Below, piece by piece: positions 43,855-53,040 of a stretch of 64,000 nucleotides of DNA. A program made the translations under genes and the position numbers. This stretch comes from Streptomyces sp. VRA16 Mangrove soil. Lineage in GTDB: Bacteria; Actinomycetota; Actinomycetes; Streptomycetales; Streptomycetaceae. Location of the stretch: the NCBI RefSeq assembly GCF_017377775.1, contig NZ_JAFVLN010000001.1, positions 372,001 through 436,000 of the forward strand, given 5' to 3'. The notes beneath the pieces were generated by a model, which saw only the letters and a program-made list of their open reading frames with translations, was not told the origin of the DNA and did no database searches. Within the stretch, counting starts at the first letter, position 1. Every line of letters begins with the position of its first letter.

Positions 43855-46800
43855 ATGTCCCGTACCTCCACCCGCCGCAGACGCAGACGCGCCGCCCTCG
43901 CCCTCGCCGCCGGACTGACGGGCTCGCTGCTGAGCCTGTCGGCGCTGCCCGCCCACGCGGCCGACGTCCCGCGCCCGTTGGGACCGTCCGTGCCCCACAC
44001 ACCGAAGCGGGCCCCCGACGCGGGCCGCGACAAGCTGGGCGCGCGCGACCGGACCTTGTTGCAGAAGGCCGAGAGCAAGAAGCGCAAGAACGTCACCGTC
44101 CTGCTCGCCACCACCGAGGGCGGCACCGAGAAGGCGCGCGCCGCGATCACCGAACTCGGCGGCCACGTCGGCGCGTTCAAGGACAAGCTCGGCTACGTCC
44201 GCGCCACCGTGCCCACCGGGAAGGTCGAGGCGCTGACCGCGCTGTCGTCCGTGCGCGCCGTCGACCTCGACGAGACGTACAAGATCCCGGACCCGTCACC
44301 GGTCACGTCCGCCGACAAGAAGCAGGGCGCTCCATCCGCCGGTGACGACGCCCCGGCCGCGCCCGGAAAGTCGACGCCCGCCGACAACCCGTACCTCCCC
44401 GTCGGCGACATCGGCGCCACGGACTTCACCGCCGACCACCCGACCTGGGACGGCCGTGGCGTGACCGTCGGCGTCCTCGACACCGGCGTCGACCTCTCCC
44501 ACCCCGCCCTGCGCACGACCACCACCGGCGCGCCCAAGATCAAGAACTGGGTCACGGCCACCGATCCGGTCACCGACTCCGACCCGACCTGGCTGGAGAT
44601 GCGGTTGAAGGTCACCGCGTCCGGCGGCACCTTCCGCTACGGCGGCGTCACCTACAACGCCCCGGGCGACGGCGCGTACGAGTTCCAGCTCTTCGACGAG
44701 GACGGCACCTGGGGCAGCGAGCTCGCGGGCGACGTCAACCGCGACGGCGACTACAAGGACAGCTTCGGCGTTCTGTACCGCAAGTCCGACCACGCCGTCT
44801 GGGTCGACAGCGACCTCGACCACACCTTCGCCGCCGACGAGATCGTCAAGCCCTATGCGCAGAGCGGCAGTTGGGGCCACTTCGGCACGGACGACCCGGA
44901 CACCGGCGTCGTCGAGTCCGTGCCGTTCACCGTCGAGCACCGCGACGACGTCGACCTCTCCGCCCGCGGCGGCAGCAGCGTCGGCAAGACCGCCGACTTC
45001 GTGAACATCGGCATCGTCTCCGGCGCGCACGGCACACACGTCGCCGGGATCATCGCGGGGCACGGCCTGTTCGGCGGGACCATGGACGGGGCCGCGCCCG
45101 GCGCCCGGATCGTCTCCGAACGCGTCTGCCTGTTCGCGTCGGGCTGCACCGCGTACGCCCTCGCGGAAGGCATGATCGACGCGGTCGTCGACCAGCACGT
45201 CGACGTGGTCAATCTGTCGATCGGCGGGCTGCCCGCCCTCAACGACGGCTCCAACGTCCGCTCCGTGCTCTACAACCGGCTCATCGACACGTACGGCGTG
45301 CAGATCGTGTCGTCGGCCGGGAACGACGGACCGGGCATGAACACCGTCTCCGACCCCGCCGTTTCGGACCAGGTCCTCGCGGTCGGCGCGTCCGTCGGCA
45401 AGGACACCTGGTGGGCCGATTACGGCTCGAAGGTGACGGCACGTCAGTCACTGTTCCCGTTCTCGGCGCGCGGCCCGCGCGAGGACGGCGGCATGAAGCC
45501 CGAGATCGTCGCACCCGGCGCCGCCGTGTCCTCCATACCCACCTGGCTCGCGGGCGAGGGCGTACCGCAGACCGGCTACGAACTCCCCGCCGGATACGGC
45601 ATGTTCAACGGGACGTCGATGGCCTCGCCGCAGGCCACGGGCGCCGTGGCCCTGCTCCTGTCGGCGGCGGCGGACACCGGTCGCAGCCCCGCACCGGCCG
45701 AGCTGCGCACGGCTCTCACCAGCTCGGCGAGGTTCCTCGACGACCAGCCGGCCTATGCACAGGGCGCCGGACTCGTCGACGTCCCCGCGGCCTGGAGGCT
45801 CCTGGCCGAGCGGGGCGGCGGACCCACCGCGTACGGCGTCCGTGCCCCCGTCTGCACGGTCCTCGCGGGGCTGCTCGCCACCCCGAAGCAGGGCACCGGC
45901 GTGTACAACCGCTGCGCCCCCGGCGACGGCGGCCAGGAGGTGGGCAGAACCAAGCGGTACGCCGTCGAACTGACCCGCACCGCAGGCTCCGGAAGCGGTG
46001 TCGCGCGGCTGTCGTGGCTCGGCGACGACGGCACGTTCAGCGCGCCGCACACGGTCCGGCTCGCCGCGGGCGCGGCCACCACGATCACCGTCCAGGCGAA
46101 AGCCGCGACGGCCGGGGCCCACTCGGCGCTGCTGCGCGTCGACGATCCCACCACCCCCGGCGTCGACCGGCTGGTGCCGGTCACCGTGGTGGCAGCCGCA
46201 CGGCCCGCCGCGCCGTCGTACGCCGTGACCGACCGGGACGCCGTGGACCGCAACGCCACGCGCTCGGTGTTCGTGTCCGTGCCCGAGGGCGCCGCCGCAC
46301 TCCAGGTCGACCTGGGCGGGATCAGCGGCGACAGCCAGACCCGGTTCCTCGCGATCGACCCGCAGGGCATGCCGGCCGAGGACACCGCCGCGAGCCGCTG
46401 CTACACCGGCTCCTCGAACAGCGACGACTGCGACCCGGACACCCGCACCTACCGCCGGCCCATGCCCGGCGTCTGGGAGGTGCAGGTCGACGCCCGGCGC
46501 ACCTCGCCCCTGCTGAGCAATCCGTACCGGCTCACCACGACCGTGCAGGGCGCCGCGCTCGACCCGGCGTCCTCCGTGGTCGACGAGGCCGCGGTGCACG
46601 CGCCCACCGAGAGGACGTTCACCGCCGTCAACCGGTTCGCCCCGGTCACCGCGCACGCCGAGGGCGGAGCGCTCGGAGCGCTCTCCACGGCCCACCCGAC
46701 CCTCACCGACCATCAGGTCACCAGCAAGACCGTCACCGTGCCCCGGGACGCCACCCGCCTGGAGGTGACCCTGGGCAACGCCGCCGACGCCGACGCCGAC

Positions 46801-48138
46801 CTGGACCTCTACCTCGTGGCGCAGTCCGGCGCGCTGGTCGCCTCGTCCACGAACGGCGGCGCGCGCGAGTCGCTGACCGTCGAGGACCCGAAGCCCGGCT
46901 ACTACGGGCTCGTCGTCGCGGGCACCGACATACCCTCCGGCTCCACGACGTTCGACATCCAGGACACGCTGTTCTCCACGTCGCTGGGCTCGGTGACGGT
47001 GGACGACGGCAAGCCGGTGCGGCTCGCGTCCGGCGCGTCGACGAGGATCAGCGGCCGGATCGTCGCCGACACGGCGCCGCCCTCCGGCACCCGCCTCGTC
47101 GGCCGGTTCTCGCTGGCATCGGACACGGGCACGCCCTTGGGCAGCGCCGACGTGCTGCTCGGCAAGGTCACCCAGCCCACGGTCGAGGTCACCGGCTCCT
47201 TCGGACCCGCGGTCGCCTTCGGCCTCGACGACGCCGGCCGGGTGGCCGGCTCGCAGCAGATATCCGGCGTCAGCCGCCCGATCCGCTGGGACCCGGCCCG
47301 GGGCGTCACCGTCCTCCAGGACGACGGCGCGCGCAGCGGTTACGTCCTCGGCCAGAGCGCCGGGAACGGCTGGGCGGTCGGCCAGTTGACGGTCGCCGAG
47401 GGCACTCGCGGCGGCGTCTGGGACGCGGACGGCGACCTGACCGTGCTGCCGCTGCCCACCTGGGAGACGTACCGCTTCGACCGCGCCTTCGCCGTCAACG
47501 ACGCGGGCACCGTCGTCGGCAATGCCACCGGCACCGTCAAGAACCCGGCGACGGGCGGCACCACCGAGGTCAACGACCCCTTCGTGTGGACGCGACAGGA
47601 CGGCTTCCGGCACCTGCCGCATCTCACCGACAGCCGTCAGCTCACCGAGCCGCTCGCGCTCAACAACGACGGGGTCGTGGTCGGCCACTCCACGAAGGAC
47701 GGCAAGCGGCGCGCCGTGCGCTGGTCCGCGGACGGCACCATCACCGACCTCGGCACGCTCCCCGGCATGGCCGACAGCTACGCCCGGGCGGTGAACTCCG
47801 CGGGCGAGATCGTCGGCAGCAGCGGCGACGACGCCTTCGTCCTCAAGCCGGGCGGCACCATGACCCGGCTGCCCGACTTCGGCTTCGACGCCCACGCGCT
47901 CGACGTCAACGACGCGGGCTGGATCGTCGGCACCGCCGAGACGGCTCCCGACGACACCACGGCCGTCGTCTGGGACCCGCAGGGCCATATGTACGCCCTG
48001 GACGCCATGGTCGACACCGAGCACTGGGCGCCGACCGAGGGGGTCGGGATCAACAACCGCGGAGAGGTGGCGTTCTACGCCCTCGACCGGAAGGCGGGAG
48101 GGACGACGAAGGTACTGGTCGCCGAGCTGCCGAGCTGA
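43855..48138 (+). CDS. Secreted S8 subtilase with large insert and C-terminal HAF repeats
   Basis: A 1427-residue extracellular protease. Signal peptide to about 37 (AHAA), propeptide-like region, then S8 residues Asp209 (VLDTGVD), His392 (AHGTHVAG) and Ser588 (GTSMASP). The 183-residue Asp-His distance reflects a beta-rich insert with an Asp-rich loop (DVNRDGDYKD), as in tripeptidyl-peptidase II-like subtilases. After beta domains, the last 250 residues hold several HAF-type repeats of the form A..VNDAGxVVGxx followed by A.RW..DG (from about 1120 on). GAAAGGG precedes ATG 43855. Its substrate is unknown. HAF repeats are rare on proteases and may act as a surface or binding module. Confidence 0.92.
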   Translation: MSRTSTRRRRRRAALALAAGLTGSLLSLSALPAHAADVPRPLGPSVPHTPKRAPDAGRDKLGARDRTLLQKAESKKRKNVTVLLATTEGGTEKARAAITELGGHVGAFKDKLGYVRATVPTGKVEALTALSSVRAVDLDETYKIPDPSPVTSADKKQGAPSAGDDAPAAPGKSTPADNPYLPVGDIGATDFTADHPTWDGRGVTVGVLDTGVDLSHPALRTTTTGAPKIKNWVTATDPVTDSDPTWLEMRLKVTASGGTFRYGGVTYNAPGDGAYEFQLFDEDGTWGSELAGDVNRDGDYKDSFGVLYRKSDHAVWVDSDLDHTFAADEIVKPYAQSGSWGHFGTDDPDTGVVESVPFTVEHRDDVDLSARGGSSVGKTADFVNIGIVSGAHGTHVAGIIAGHGLFGGTMDGAAPGARIVSERVCLFASGCTAYALAEGMIDAVVDQHVDVVNLSIGGLPALNDGSNVRSVLYNRLIDTYGVQIVSSAGNDGPGMNTVSDPAVSDQVLAVGASVGKDTWWADYGSKVTARQSLFPFSARGPREDGGMKPEIVAPGAAVSSIPTWLAGEGVPQTGYELPAGYGMFNGTSMASPQATGAVALLLSAAADTGRSPAPAELRTALTSSARFLDDQPAYAQGAGLVDVPAAWRLLAERGGGPTAYGVRAPVCTVLAGLLATPKQGTGVYNRCAPGDGGQEVGRTKRYAVELTRTAGSGSGVARLSWLGDDGTFSAPHTVRLAAGAATTITVQAKAATAGAHSALLRVDDPTTPGVDRLVPVTVVAAARPAAPSYAVTDRDAVDRNATRSVFVSVPEGAAALQVDLGGISGDSQTRFLAIDPQGMPAEDTAASRCYTGSSNSDDCDPDTRTYRRPMPGVWEVQVDARRTSPLLSNPYRLTTTVQGAALDPASSVVDEAAVHAPTERTFTAVNRFAPVTAHAEGGALGALSTAHPTLTDHQVTSKTVTVPRDATRLEVTLGNAADADADLDLYLVAQSGALVASSTNGGARESLTVEDPKPGYYGLVVAGTDIPSGSTTFDIQDTLFSTSLGSVTVDDGKPVRLASGASTRISGRIVADTAPPSGTRLVGRFSLASDTGTPLGSADVLLGKVTQPTVEVTGSFGPAVAFGLDDAGRVAGSQQISGVSRPIRWDPARGVTVLQDDGARSGYVLGQSAGNGWAVGQLTVAEGTRGGVWDADGDLTVLPLPTWETYRFDRAFAVNDAGTVVGNATGTVKNPATGGTTEVNDPFVWTRQDGFRHLPHLTDSRQLTEPLALNNDGVVVGHSTKDGKRRAVRWSADGTITDLGTLPGMADSYARAVNSAGEIVGSSGDDAFVLKPGGTMTRLPDFGFDAHALDVNDAGWIVGTAETAPDDTTAVVWDPQGHMYALDAMVDTEHWAPTEGVGINNRGEVAFYALDRKAGGTTKVLVAELPS

Positions 48139-48157
48139 CCCGGGAGTTCGGCGCGTG

Positions 48158-48186
48158 GTCGGCCGCCGCCCGGGTCGGCGGCCGAC
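48158..48186 (+). terminator. Terminator hairpin
   Basis: GTCGGCCGCCG (48158-48168) and CGGCGGCCGAC (48176-48186) form a perfect 11-bp stem with a 7-base loop after the subtilase. Confidence 0.75.
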
Positions 48187-48223
48187 ACGGCCGGATCGGT
48201 GCCGAGGATGACTGGGTGGCCCG

Positions 48224-48718
48224 GTGCACGCGAGGAATGAACCCCGGCTCGTCCTGCTGTGCGCACTGCCCGCTTCCGGGAAGACCACTTTGGCGCGGCG
48301 CCCGGCCGCGGAGATTCCCGCGGTACCGCTCTGCTCCGACGACTGGCTCGCCGACCTGGGCATCGACCCGTTCGACCGAGGGGCGCGCGACCGGCTGGAG
48401 CAGCGGCTCCGGGCCCACGCCCAGGACCTGTTGAGGCTCGGACAGACGGTCGTCCTGGAATTCGGATTCCTGGGCAGGCCCGAGCGGGACGCGAAGCGGT
48501 CGGCCGCGCACTCGCTCGGGGTGCCCGTCGAACTGCACCGTCTCAAGGCCCCGGTCGACGAGTCGTGCCGCCGGCCCGAAGCCCGTGAGCGGGCCGGCGC
48601 GCCCGGCGCCGTCCCGGCCGGCCGTCGGCAGCTGGAGGAGTACGCGCGCTTCTTCCAGGCCCCCGACGCCGCCGGACCGCGCCTCTTCGATCCTCCGCCG
48701 CCCGAGCGACGGGGATGA
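48224..48718 (+). CDS. P-loop kinase-like protein (AAA_33 type)
   Basis: 164 residues with a P-loop ALPASGKTT (14-22). The first glycine of the usual GxxxxGKT is alanine, so nucleotide binding should be checked. CSDDWLADLG and GQTVVLEFGFLGRPERD match small predicted kinases of the zeta-toxin/chloramphenicol-phosphotransferase-like group. It is a stand-alone gene, 38 bases after the preceding terminator, starting at GTG 48224. No antitoxin partner is visible, so a toxin role is not supported. Substrate unknown. Confidence 0.75.
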   Translation: MHARNEPRLVLLCALPASGKTTLARRPAAEIPAVPLCSDDWLADLGIDPFDRGARDRLEQRLRAHAQDLLRLGQTVVLEFGFLGRPERDAKRSAAHSLGVPVELHRLKAPVDESCRRPEARERAGAPGAVPAGRRQLEEYARFFQAPDAAGPRLFDPPPPERRG

Positions 48719-48734
48719 CCGGTCCCGCGCGGCG

Positions 48735-49244
48735 TCAGTCGTCCCCGTCCCCGCCCGTCGCCGACTTCGAGAACCCGCCCTGCCACGCCGCCTTCGCCCC
48801 CGAGTCGCCGATGCGGTAGACGTCCACGACGGCGCCCGCGGCCACGGCGAGCGAGAGGACACCGGCGGCGACGCGCAGCGGCAGGGCGATCCGGCGCGGC
48901 GCGTGGGAGGTGCCGGACGCGGCGGCGCGGCCCGCCACCCACCAGACGCCGACCGCGAGAGCGAACAGGCCCAGGGCCCAGGGGAGAAGACCGTCGCCGA
49001 GCTCCGTGTGACGGCGCACCAGTGCGGTGCTCGCCACGTGGCGCTCCAGCCATTCGCCGGCGTTCGTCGTCAGCGGCACGGTCGCCAGCGCGACCAGGGC
49101 CAGCACCGGCAGCCCGATCCCCACGCGCCGCGCGGCCCTCGGCCACACCGCGCACACCACGAGCGCGAGGGCGGTCAGGGGCACCAGAACGACGACGACA
49201 TGCACGAGCAGCACATGCGCGGGCAGGCCGTTGATCAGACTCAT
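48735..49244 (-). CDS. DUF2231-type integral membrane protein
   Basis: 169 residues with four hydrophobic segments (about 6-28, 36-56, 80-102 and 118-140). The opening SLINGLPAHVLLVHVVVVLVPL with its HxxxVH spacing is typical of DUF2231 proteins, often associated with heme or redox membrane systems. The GGAGG site eight bases before ATG 49244 fixes the start. It is convergent with the kinase-like gene across only 16 bases. Function unknown. Confidence 0.82.
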   Translation of the reverse strand: MSLINGLPAHVLLVHVVVVLVPLTALALVVCAVWPRAARRVGIGLPVLALVALATVPLTTNAGEWLERHVASTALVRRHTELGDGLLPWALGLFALAVGVWWVAGRAAASGTSHAPRRIALPLRVAAGVLSLAVAAGAVVDVYRIGDSGAKAAWQGGFSKSATGGDGDD

Positions 49245-49368
49245 CTGTGGTTCCTCCGGCGACGCGGGCACCCGGTGTGCCCGTCCGGCGCGCCACCCTG
49301 ACACAGGAATCTCTCAGGTTCCTCTGAGCGCGGCGCCGCGCAGAATCTCCCGGCTAACCTGTCGCACC

Positions 49369-50196
49369 ATGAGGGTCATGATCATCGGGGGCAGCGGGTT
49401 CCTCGGCGCCGAACTGGTCCGGCAGGCGGTGGCGGCCGGGCACGCGACGCTCGCGACCTACGCGACGCGGCCCGGCGGGCTCCCGGGGGTGACCTGGCGG
49501 CCACTCGACCTGCGGAACGCCGCCGCCGTCGAGGCGGCGCCGGCCACGGCCGGACCCTGCGTGATCGTCAACGCGACGAGCGCCGGGGCCGATTGGGCCG
49601 TGACCGCCGAGGGCCCGGTCCGGCTGGCGAAGGCCGCGGCACGGCACGGCTGCCGACTGGTCCATGTCTCCAGCGACGCCGTGTTCTCCGGGTCCCGGCC
49701 CGGCTACGACGAGACCTGCCCGCCCGATCCGGTCACGCCGTACGGCGCCGCCAAGGCCGCGGCGGAGACCGGCGTCGGCCTCGTGTGCCCCGGCGCCGTC
49801 GTCGCCCGTACCTCGCTGATCATCGGCGACCGGCGCTCCGCGCACGTGGCCGCGGTGCACCAACTCGCGGCCGGCGTACGCGAGGGCGTGCTGTTCACCG
49901 ACGACATCCGCTGCCCCGTCCACGTCACCGACCTGGCCGCGGCGCTCCTGGAACTCGCGGCGGGCCGCACCGCGGGCATGCACCATCTCGCCGGAACCGA
50001 CGCGCTGAGCCGCCATCAACTCGGCACCCTGATCGCCGGACGTGACGGCCTCGACCCCGCCCGCCTGCCCGCCGGCCTGCGCGCCGAGAGCGGGCTGCCC
50101 GGCGCTCTCGACGTCCGTCTCGACTCCCGCGCCACGCAGCGCGCACTGCGCACGAGACTGCGCGGCGCCCGTGAGTTCCTGACGGAACGAGCCTGA
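49369..50196 (+). CDS. NAD(P)-dependent SDR/epimerase (RmlD-like)
   Basis: 275 residues of the extended/atypical short-chain dehydrogenase type. The Rossmann glycine motif GGSGFLG lies at 7-13, a catalytic-type YGAAKAAAE is present (Y-x-x-x-K), and HVSSDAVFSG precedes it as in dTDP-4-dehydrorhamnose reductases. No other deoxysugar gene is nearby, so the substrate is unknown. There is no ribosome site; TAACCT (49355-49360) lies eight bases before ATG 49369, so a leaderless transcript is likely. Confidence 0.88.
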   Translation: MRVMIIGGSGFLGAELVRQAVAAGHATLATYATRPGGLPGVTWRPLDLRNAAAVEAAPATAGPCVIVNATSAGADWAVTAEGPVRLAKAAARHGCRLVHVSSDAVFSGSRPGYDETCPPDPVTPYGAAKAAAETGVGLVCPGAVVARTSLIIGDRRSAHVAAVHQLAAGVREGVLFTDDIRCPVHVTDLAAALLELAAGRTAGMHHLAGTDALSRHQLGTLIAGRDGLDPARLPAGLRAESGLPGALDVRLDSRATQRALRTRLRGAREFLTERA

Positions 50197-50250
50197 TGTG
50201 TTGCCGTACCCCGGCAATGAGGGTCCGCGTTCAGTGCGCACCAAGAGCCC

Positions 50251-50279
50251 GTCAATGCCGCGTTAAGAACGTGTAAGGT
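50251..50279 (+). promoter_or_regulatory. Candidate promoter of the ArsB/NhaD-type permease
   Basis: GTCAAT (50251-50256), 17 bases, TAAGGT (50274-50279). The -10 is good and the -35 weak. Transcription would begin close to 50286, exactly where the structured leader starts. Confidence 0.35.
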
Positions 50280-50282
50280 TCC

Positions 50283-50400
50283 GGGTGGTGTGCCGGGAAG
50301 TCTGGTCGGCGGTCTTGTCAGAGGTCTGCGTCCAGATCGGGGTGGTCGGTCATGATGCTGCTGCCCGTTCCCCGCGGCGCCCTTCTCCCGCGGCCCTGTC
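50283..50400 (+). ncRNA. Structured 5' leader, candidate cation-responsive riboswitch
   Basis: About 250 bases of untranslated leader precede the ion permease. Its first part (GGGTGGTGTGCCGGGAAG then TCTGGTCGGC) can fold as GCCG 50292-50295 with CGGC 50307-50310, and alternatively TCTGG 50301-50305 with CCAGA 50332-50336, plus CAGA/TCTG at 50319-50328. The conserved-looking purine loop GGGAAG and the position before a cation antiporter recall, from memory, nhaA-I-type (alkali-metal) riboswitches. I cannot verify the match. An alternative is a leader ORF (50352-50540) whose stop overlaps the permease GTG. Confidence 0.4.
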
Positions 50401-50536
50401 GGCCGCCCCCACTCCTCCTGGTCCGTGGCGCGTTCGCCCGTGACCGTCTCCTCGGGCTGCTCCCCGGCAGGCCCGGCAGTCCGGCGCGCGCCCCGGCCCT
50501 CGGCATCCCTCGGAAGGAACGAATCATCGGAGCATC

Positions 50537-51835
50537 GTGAACGACTGGCACAGCTGGGCGGCGCTCGCCGTCTTCATCGGCGCCTACACCCTGATCATCA
50601 GCGAGAAGGTGCATCGGGTGGCCGCCGCGCTCGGCGGCGCGGGACTGATGCTCGCCATCGGCGCGACCGACGACGCCTCGGCCTTCTTCTCGCAGGAGTC
50701 CGGCGTCGACTGGAACGTCATCTTCCTGCTGATGGGCATGATGATGATCGTCGGCGTGCTGAAGAAGACCGGCATGTTCGAGTACCTGGCGATCTGGGCG
50801 GTGAAGCGGGCACGCGCGAAACCGTTCCGGGTGATGGTCATGCTCGTCGTCATCACCGCGCTCGCCTCCGCGCTGCTCGACAACGTCACCACCGTGCTGC
50901 TCGTCGCGCCGGTGACGCTCCTGGTGTGCGAACGGCTCGCGCTGCCGGCCGCCCCGTTCCTGATCGCCGAGGTCTTCGCCGCCAACATCGGCGGCACCGC
51001 CACCCTCGTCGGCGACCCGCCGAACATCATCATCGCCAGCCGCGCGGGCCTGACCTTCAACGACTTCCTGGTCCATCTCGCGCCGCTGGCCGCCGTGCTG
51101 ACCGTGGTGCTGGTCCTGCTGTGCCGGATCATGTTCCGCGCGTCGTTCGTCTACGACGAGGAGCGCGCCGCCGAGATCATGGCCCTGGAGGAGCGCGAGG
51201 CCATCAAGAACCCGCGGCTGCTCGTCCAGGGCCTGGGCGTCCTGGTCCTCGTGGTCGCCGGTTTCGTGCTCCACCCGGTCCTGCACTACGAGCCCAGCGT
51301 CGTGGCCCTGCTCGGCGCGGGCCTGCTGGTCGCGGTCTCCACCGTGGAGACCGGCGAGGTGCTCGGCGAGGTCGAGTGGCCCACCCTCGCGTTCTTCGCG
51401 GGCCTGTTCGTGATGATCGGCGGACTGATCGAGACCGGCGTCATCGGCGAGGTCTCCAAGGCGCTCGCCGATCTCATCGGCGGCAGCGAACTGGGCGGAT
51501 CCATGGTCCTGCTGGGCGGCTCCGCGGTGCTGTCCGGGATCGTCGACAACATCCCGTACGTCGCCACGATGGCCCCCATCACCGCGGACCTGGTCCATGA
51601 CATGGGCGGCGCGAGCGACCACGTGATGTGGTGGGCCCTGGCCCTCGGCGCCGACCTCGGCGGCAACGCCACGGCCATCGGTGCCAGCGCCAACGTCGTG
51701 GTCCTCGGCATCGCCGAACGCAACCGGCAGCCCATCTCCTTCTGGCAGTTCACCAAGTACGGCCTCGTGGTCACGGCCGTCACCGTCGCGATCTCGGCGG
51801 GCTACCTCTGGCTGCGCTACTTCGCGTTCGCCTGA
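50537..51835 (+). CDS. ArsB/NhaD-family ion permease (SLC13/CitMHS type)
   Basis: 432 residues with about eleven membrane segments. Family marks include ALLDNVTTVLLVAPVTLLV, AANIGGTATLVGDPPNIII (the GDPPN half-helix motif) and, in the second repeat, SGIVDNIPYVATMAPI with LGADLGGNATAIGASANVVV. Homologues carry Na+/H+ exchange, arsenite or dicarboxylates; without arsenic genes nearby, cation/proton exchange is likelier. GTG 50537 has GGAG upstream. It is followed after 110 bases by a CBS-domain gene, and a long structured leader precedes it. Both suggest ligand control of transport. Confidence 0.92.
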   Translation: MNDWHSWAALAVFIGAYTLIISEKVHRVAAALGGAGLMLAIGATDDASAFFSQESGVDWNVIFLLMGMMMIVGVLKKTGMFEYLAIWAVKRARAKPFRVMVMLVVITALASALLDNVTTVLLVAPVTLLVCERLALPAAPFLIAEVFAANIGGTATLVGDPPNIIIASRAGLTFNDFLVHLAPLAAVLTVVLVLLCRIMFRASFVYDEERAAEIMALEEREAIKNPRLLVQGLGVLVLVVAGFVLHPVLHYEPSVVALLGAGLLVAVSTVETGEVLGEVEWPTLAFFAGLFVMIGGLIETGVIGEVSKALADLIGGSELGGSMVLLGGSAVLSGIVDNIPYVATMAPITADLVHDMGGASDHVMWWALALGADLGGNATAIGASANVVVLGIAERNRQPISFWQFTKYGLVVTAVTVAISAGYLWLRYFAFA

Positions 51836-51945
51836 CGGGCGGCCCCGCGGTCGTCCCGTATGTTTCGCGTCAAGGAACTGGCCTCCGTGCCGTCTTCGTA
51901 CGACGCTGAGATCAACAACGCGGCACAGCAGATGAGGAGCCTCTC

Positions 51946-52422
51946 GTGCGCGCACGGGACCTGGCGGTCGCCTACGAATCGGTCCGTCTCGACAGTGACG
52001 CCACGGCGGCGGCCCGCCTGATGGCGGAGAACCGGCTGCCGGGACTGCTCGTCGTCGACGAGCGCGGCGAACCCGCCGCCATCCTGCCGGCCTCCCAGAT
52101 GGTCAAGGTGCTCGTCCCCGGTTACGTCATCGAGGACCCGGCCCTGGCCGCGGTCGTCGACGAGAAGCACGCGGACCGGCTCTGCCACGCCCTGCGCGGC
52201 CGTACGGTCGGCGAGTGCCTGTCCCGCAGGGCGACGCCGCCACCGGTCGCGGCCCCGGACGACACCGCCCTCGAAGTCGCCGCCCTGATGGCCCGGGACC
52301 GTACGCCCCTGGTCGCCGTCGTCGAACGCGCCGGGAACGGCAGCAGACTGCTCGGCGTCATCACCGCGTCGCACCTGCTGCACGAACTCCTCGCGGCGGG
52401 CGGGACGGCCGCCCCGCAGTAG
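51946..52422 (+). CDS. Tandem CBS-domain protein
   Basis: 158 residues made of two CBS modules: about 1-55 (VAYESVRLDSDATAAARLMAENRLPGLLVVDERGEPAAIL) and about 85-150 (CLSRRATPPPVAAPDDTALEVAALMARDRTPLVAVVE, then LLGVITASHLL). CBS pairs bind adenine nucleotides and regulate partner proteins. GAGGAGCC precedes GTG 51946. It lies just after the ArsB/NhaD permease with no terminator seen, so it is likely its cytosolic regulatory partner (inference from position). Confidence 0.88.
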   Translation: MRARDLAVAYESVRLDSDATAAARLMAENRLPGLLVVDERGEPAAILPASQMVKVLVPGYVIEDPALAAVVDEKHADRLCHALRGRTVGECLSRRATPPPVAAPDDTALEVAALMARDRTPLVAVVERAGNGSRLLGVITASHLLHELLAAGGTAAPQ

Positions 52423-52458
52423 CAGGTCACCGGCGCCGCGACACCGGGACGGTGGCGG

Positions 52459-52872
52459 TCAGCGCACGGGCGACGCCGTGGGCAGGCCGTCGGACGCCTC
52501 CTCGGTCTGCCCGAGGTGGACACCCGCGGGCCGGCCGGCGTCCGGGCCCGCCCCGATCGGCAGCCGGGCCACCGAGGCGAGCGCGGCGACCAGCACGGCG
52601 CACACGCCCAGCAGGGTCGCGGCGCGGCGCAGCCGGCCCCGCCCGTCCAGGTCGCTCCAGGGTGCGTACGCCGGATTCGGATCGGGCTGCCATGCCTCGC
52701 CGACCAGCTCGAAGCCGACCGGGACGGAGCCCTCCCGTGCGTCGCCGGAGTCCCCGTGCCGCCCCGCGGCCTCGGCGCGTTCGCGCGCCGAGGGTTCCCT
52801 GGGCGCGGTGCGGCGGATGGCCCGCTCGCTGTCCTTCAGGAACCTGCGCCACATTTCGTCCGACCGGTCCAT
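52459..52872 (-). CDS. Hypothetical single-pass membrane protein
   Basis: 137 residues: a charged N-terminal half (MDRSDEMWRRFLKDSERAIRRTAPRE) and a WQPDPNPAYAPWSDLDGRGRLRRA stretch, then one hydrophobic segment (about 83-103) and a short external tail. The GGGAGG site seven bases before ATG 52872 is good. I recognise the layout from Streptomyces hypothetical proteins but no domain. It is convergent with the CBS gene. Confidence 0.7.
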   Translation of the reverse strand: MDRSDEMWRRFLKDSERAIRRTAPREPSARERAEAAGRHGDSGDAREGSVPVGFELVGEAWQPDPNPAYAPWSDLDGRGRLRRAATLLGVCAVLVAALASVARLPIGAGPDAGRPAGVHLGQTEEASDGLPTASPVR

Positions 52873-53040
52873 CCCATCGCCTCCCCTGCCACGGTGCTCG
52901 TGGCCCCTGTCGGTTTCCTGCCACCCCGGCCGGCGGCATGGTTCAGGGCAGCCGCTGCTGAGGAGACGTCATGTTCTCGCCTCCCGGGGCGGCGTGCGGG
53001 ACTCGATCGCGTAACGGATACCTACCCAAATACTTAGCCG

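Noticed and set aside
48224..48718. Zeta-type toxin of a toxin-antitoxin pair
   Set aside because: The P-loop kinase fold is similar, but no small antitoxin gene adjoins it and the P-loop is altered.
50537..51835. Arsenic-resistance operon
   Set aside because: The permease is ArsB-like in fold, but no arsR, arsC or arsenite ATPase gene is nearby.
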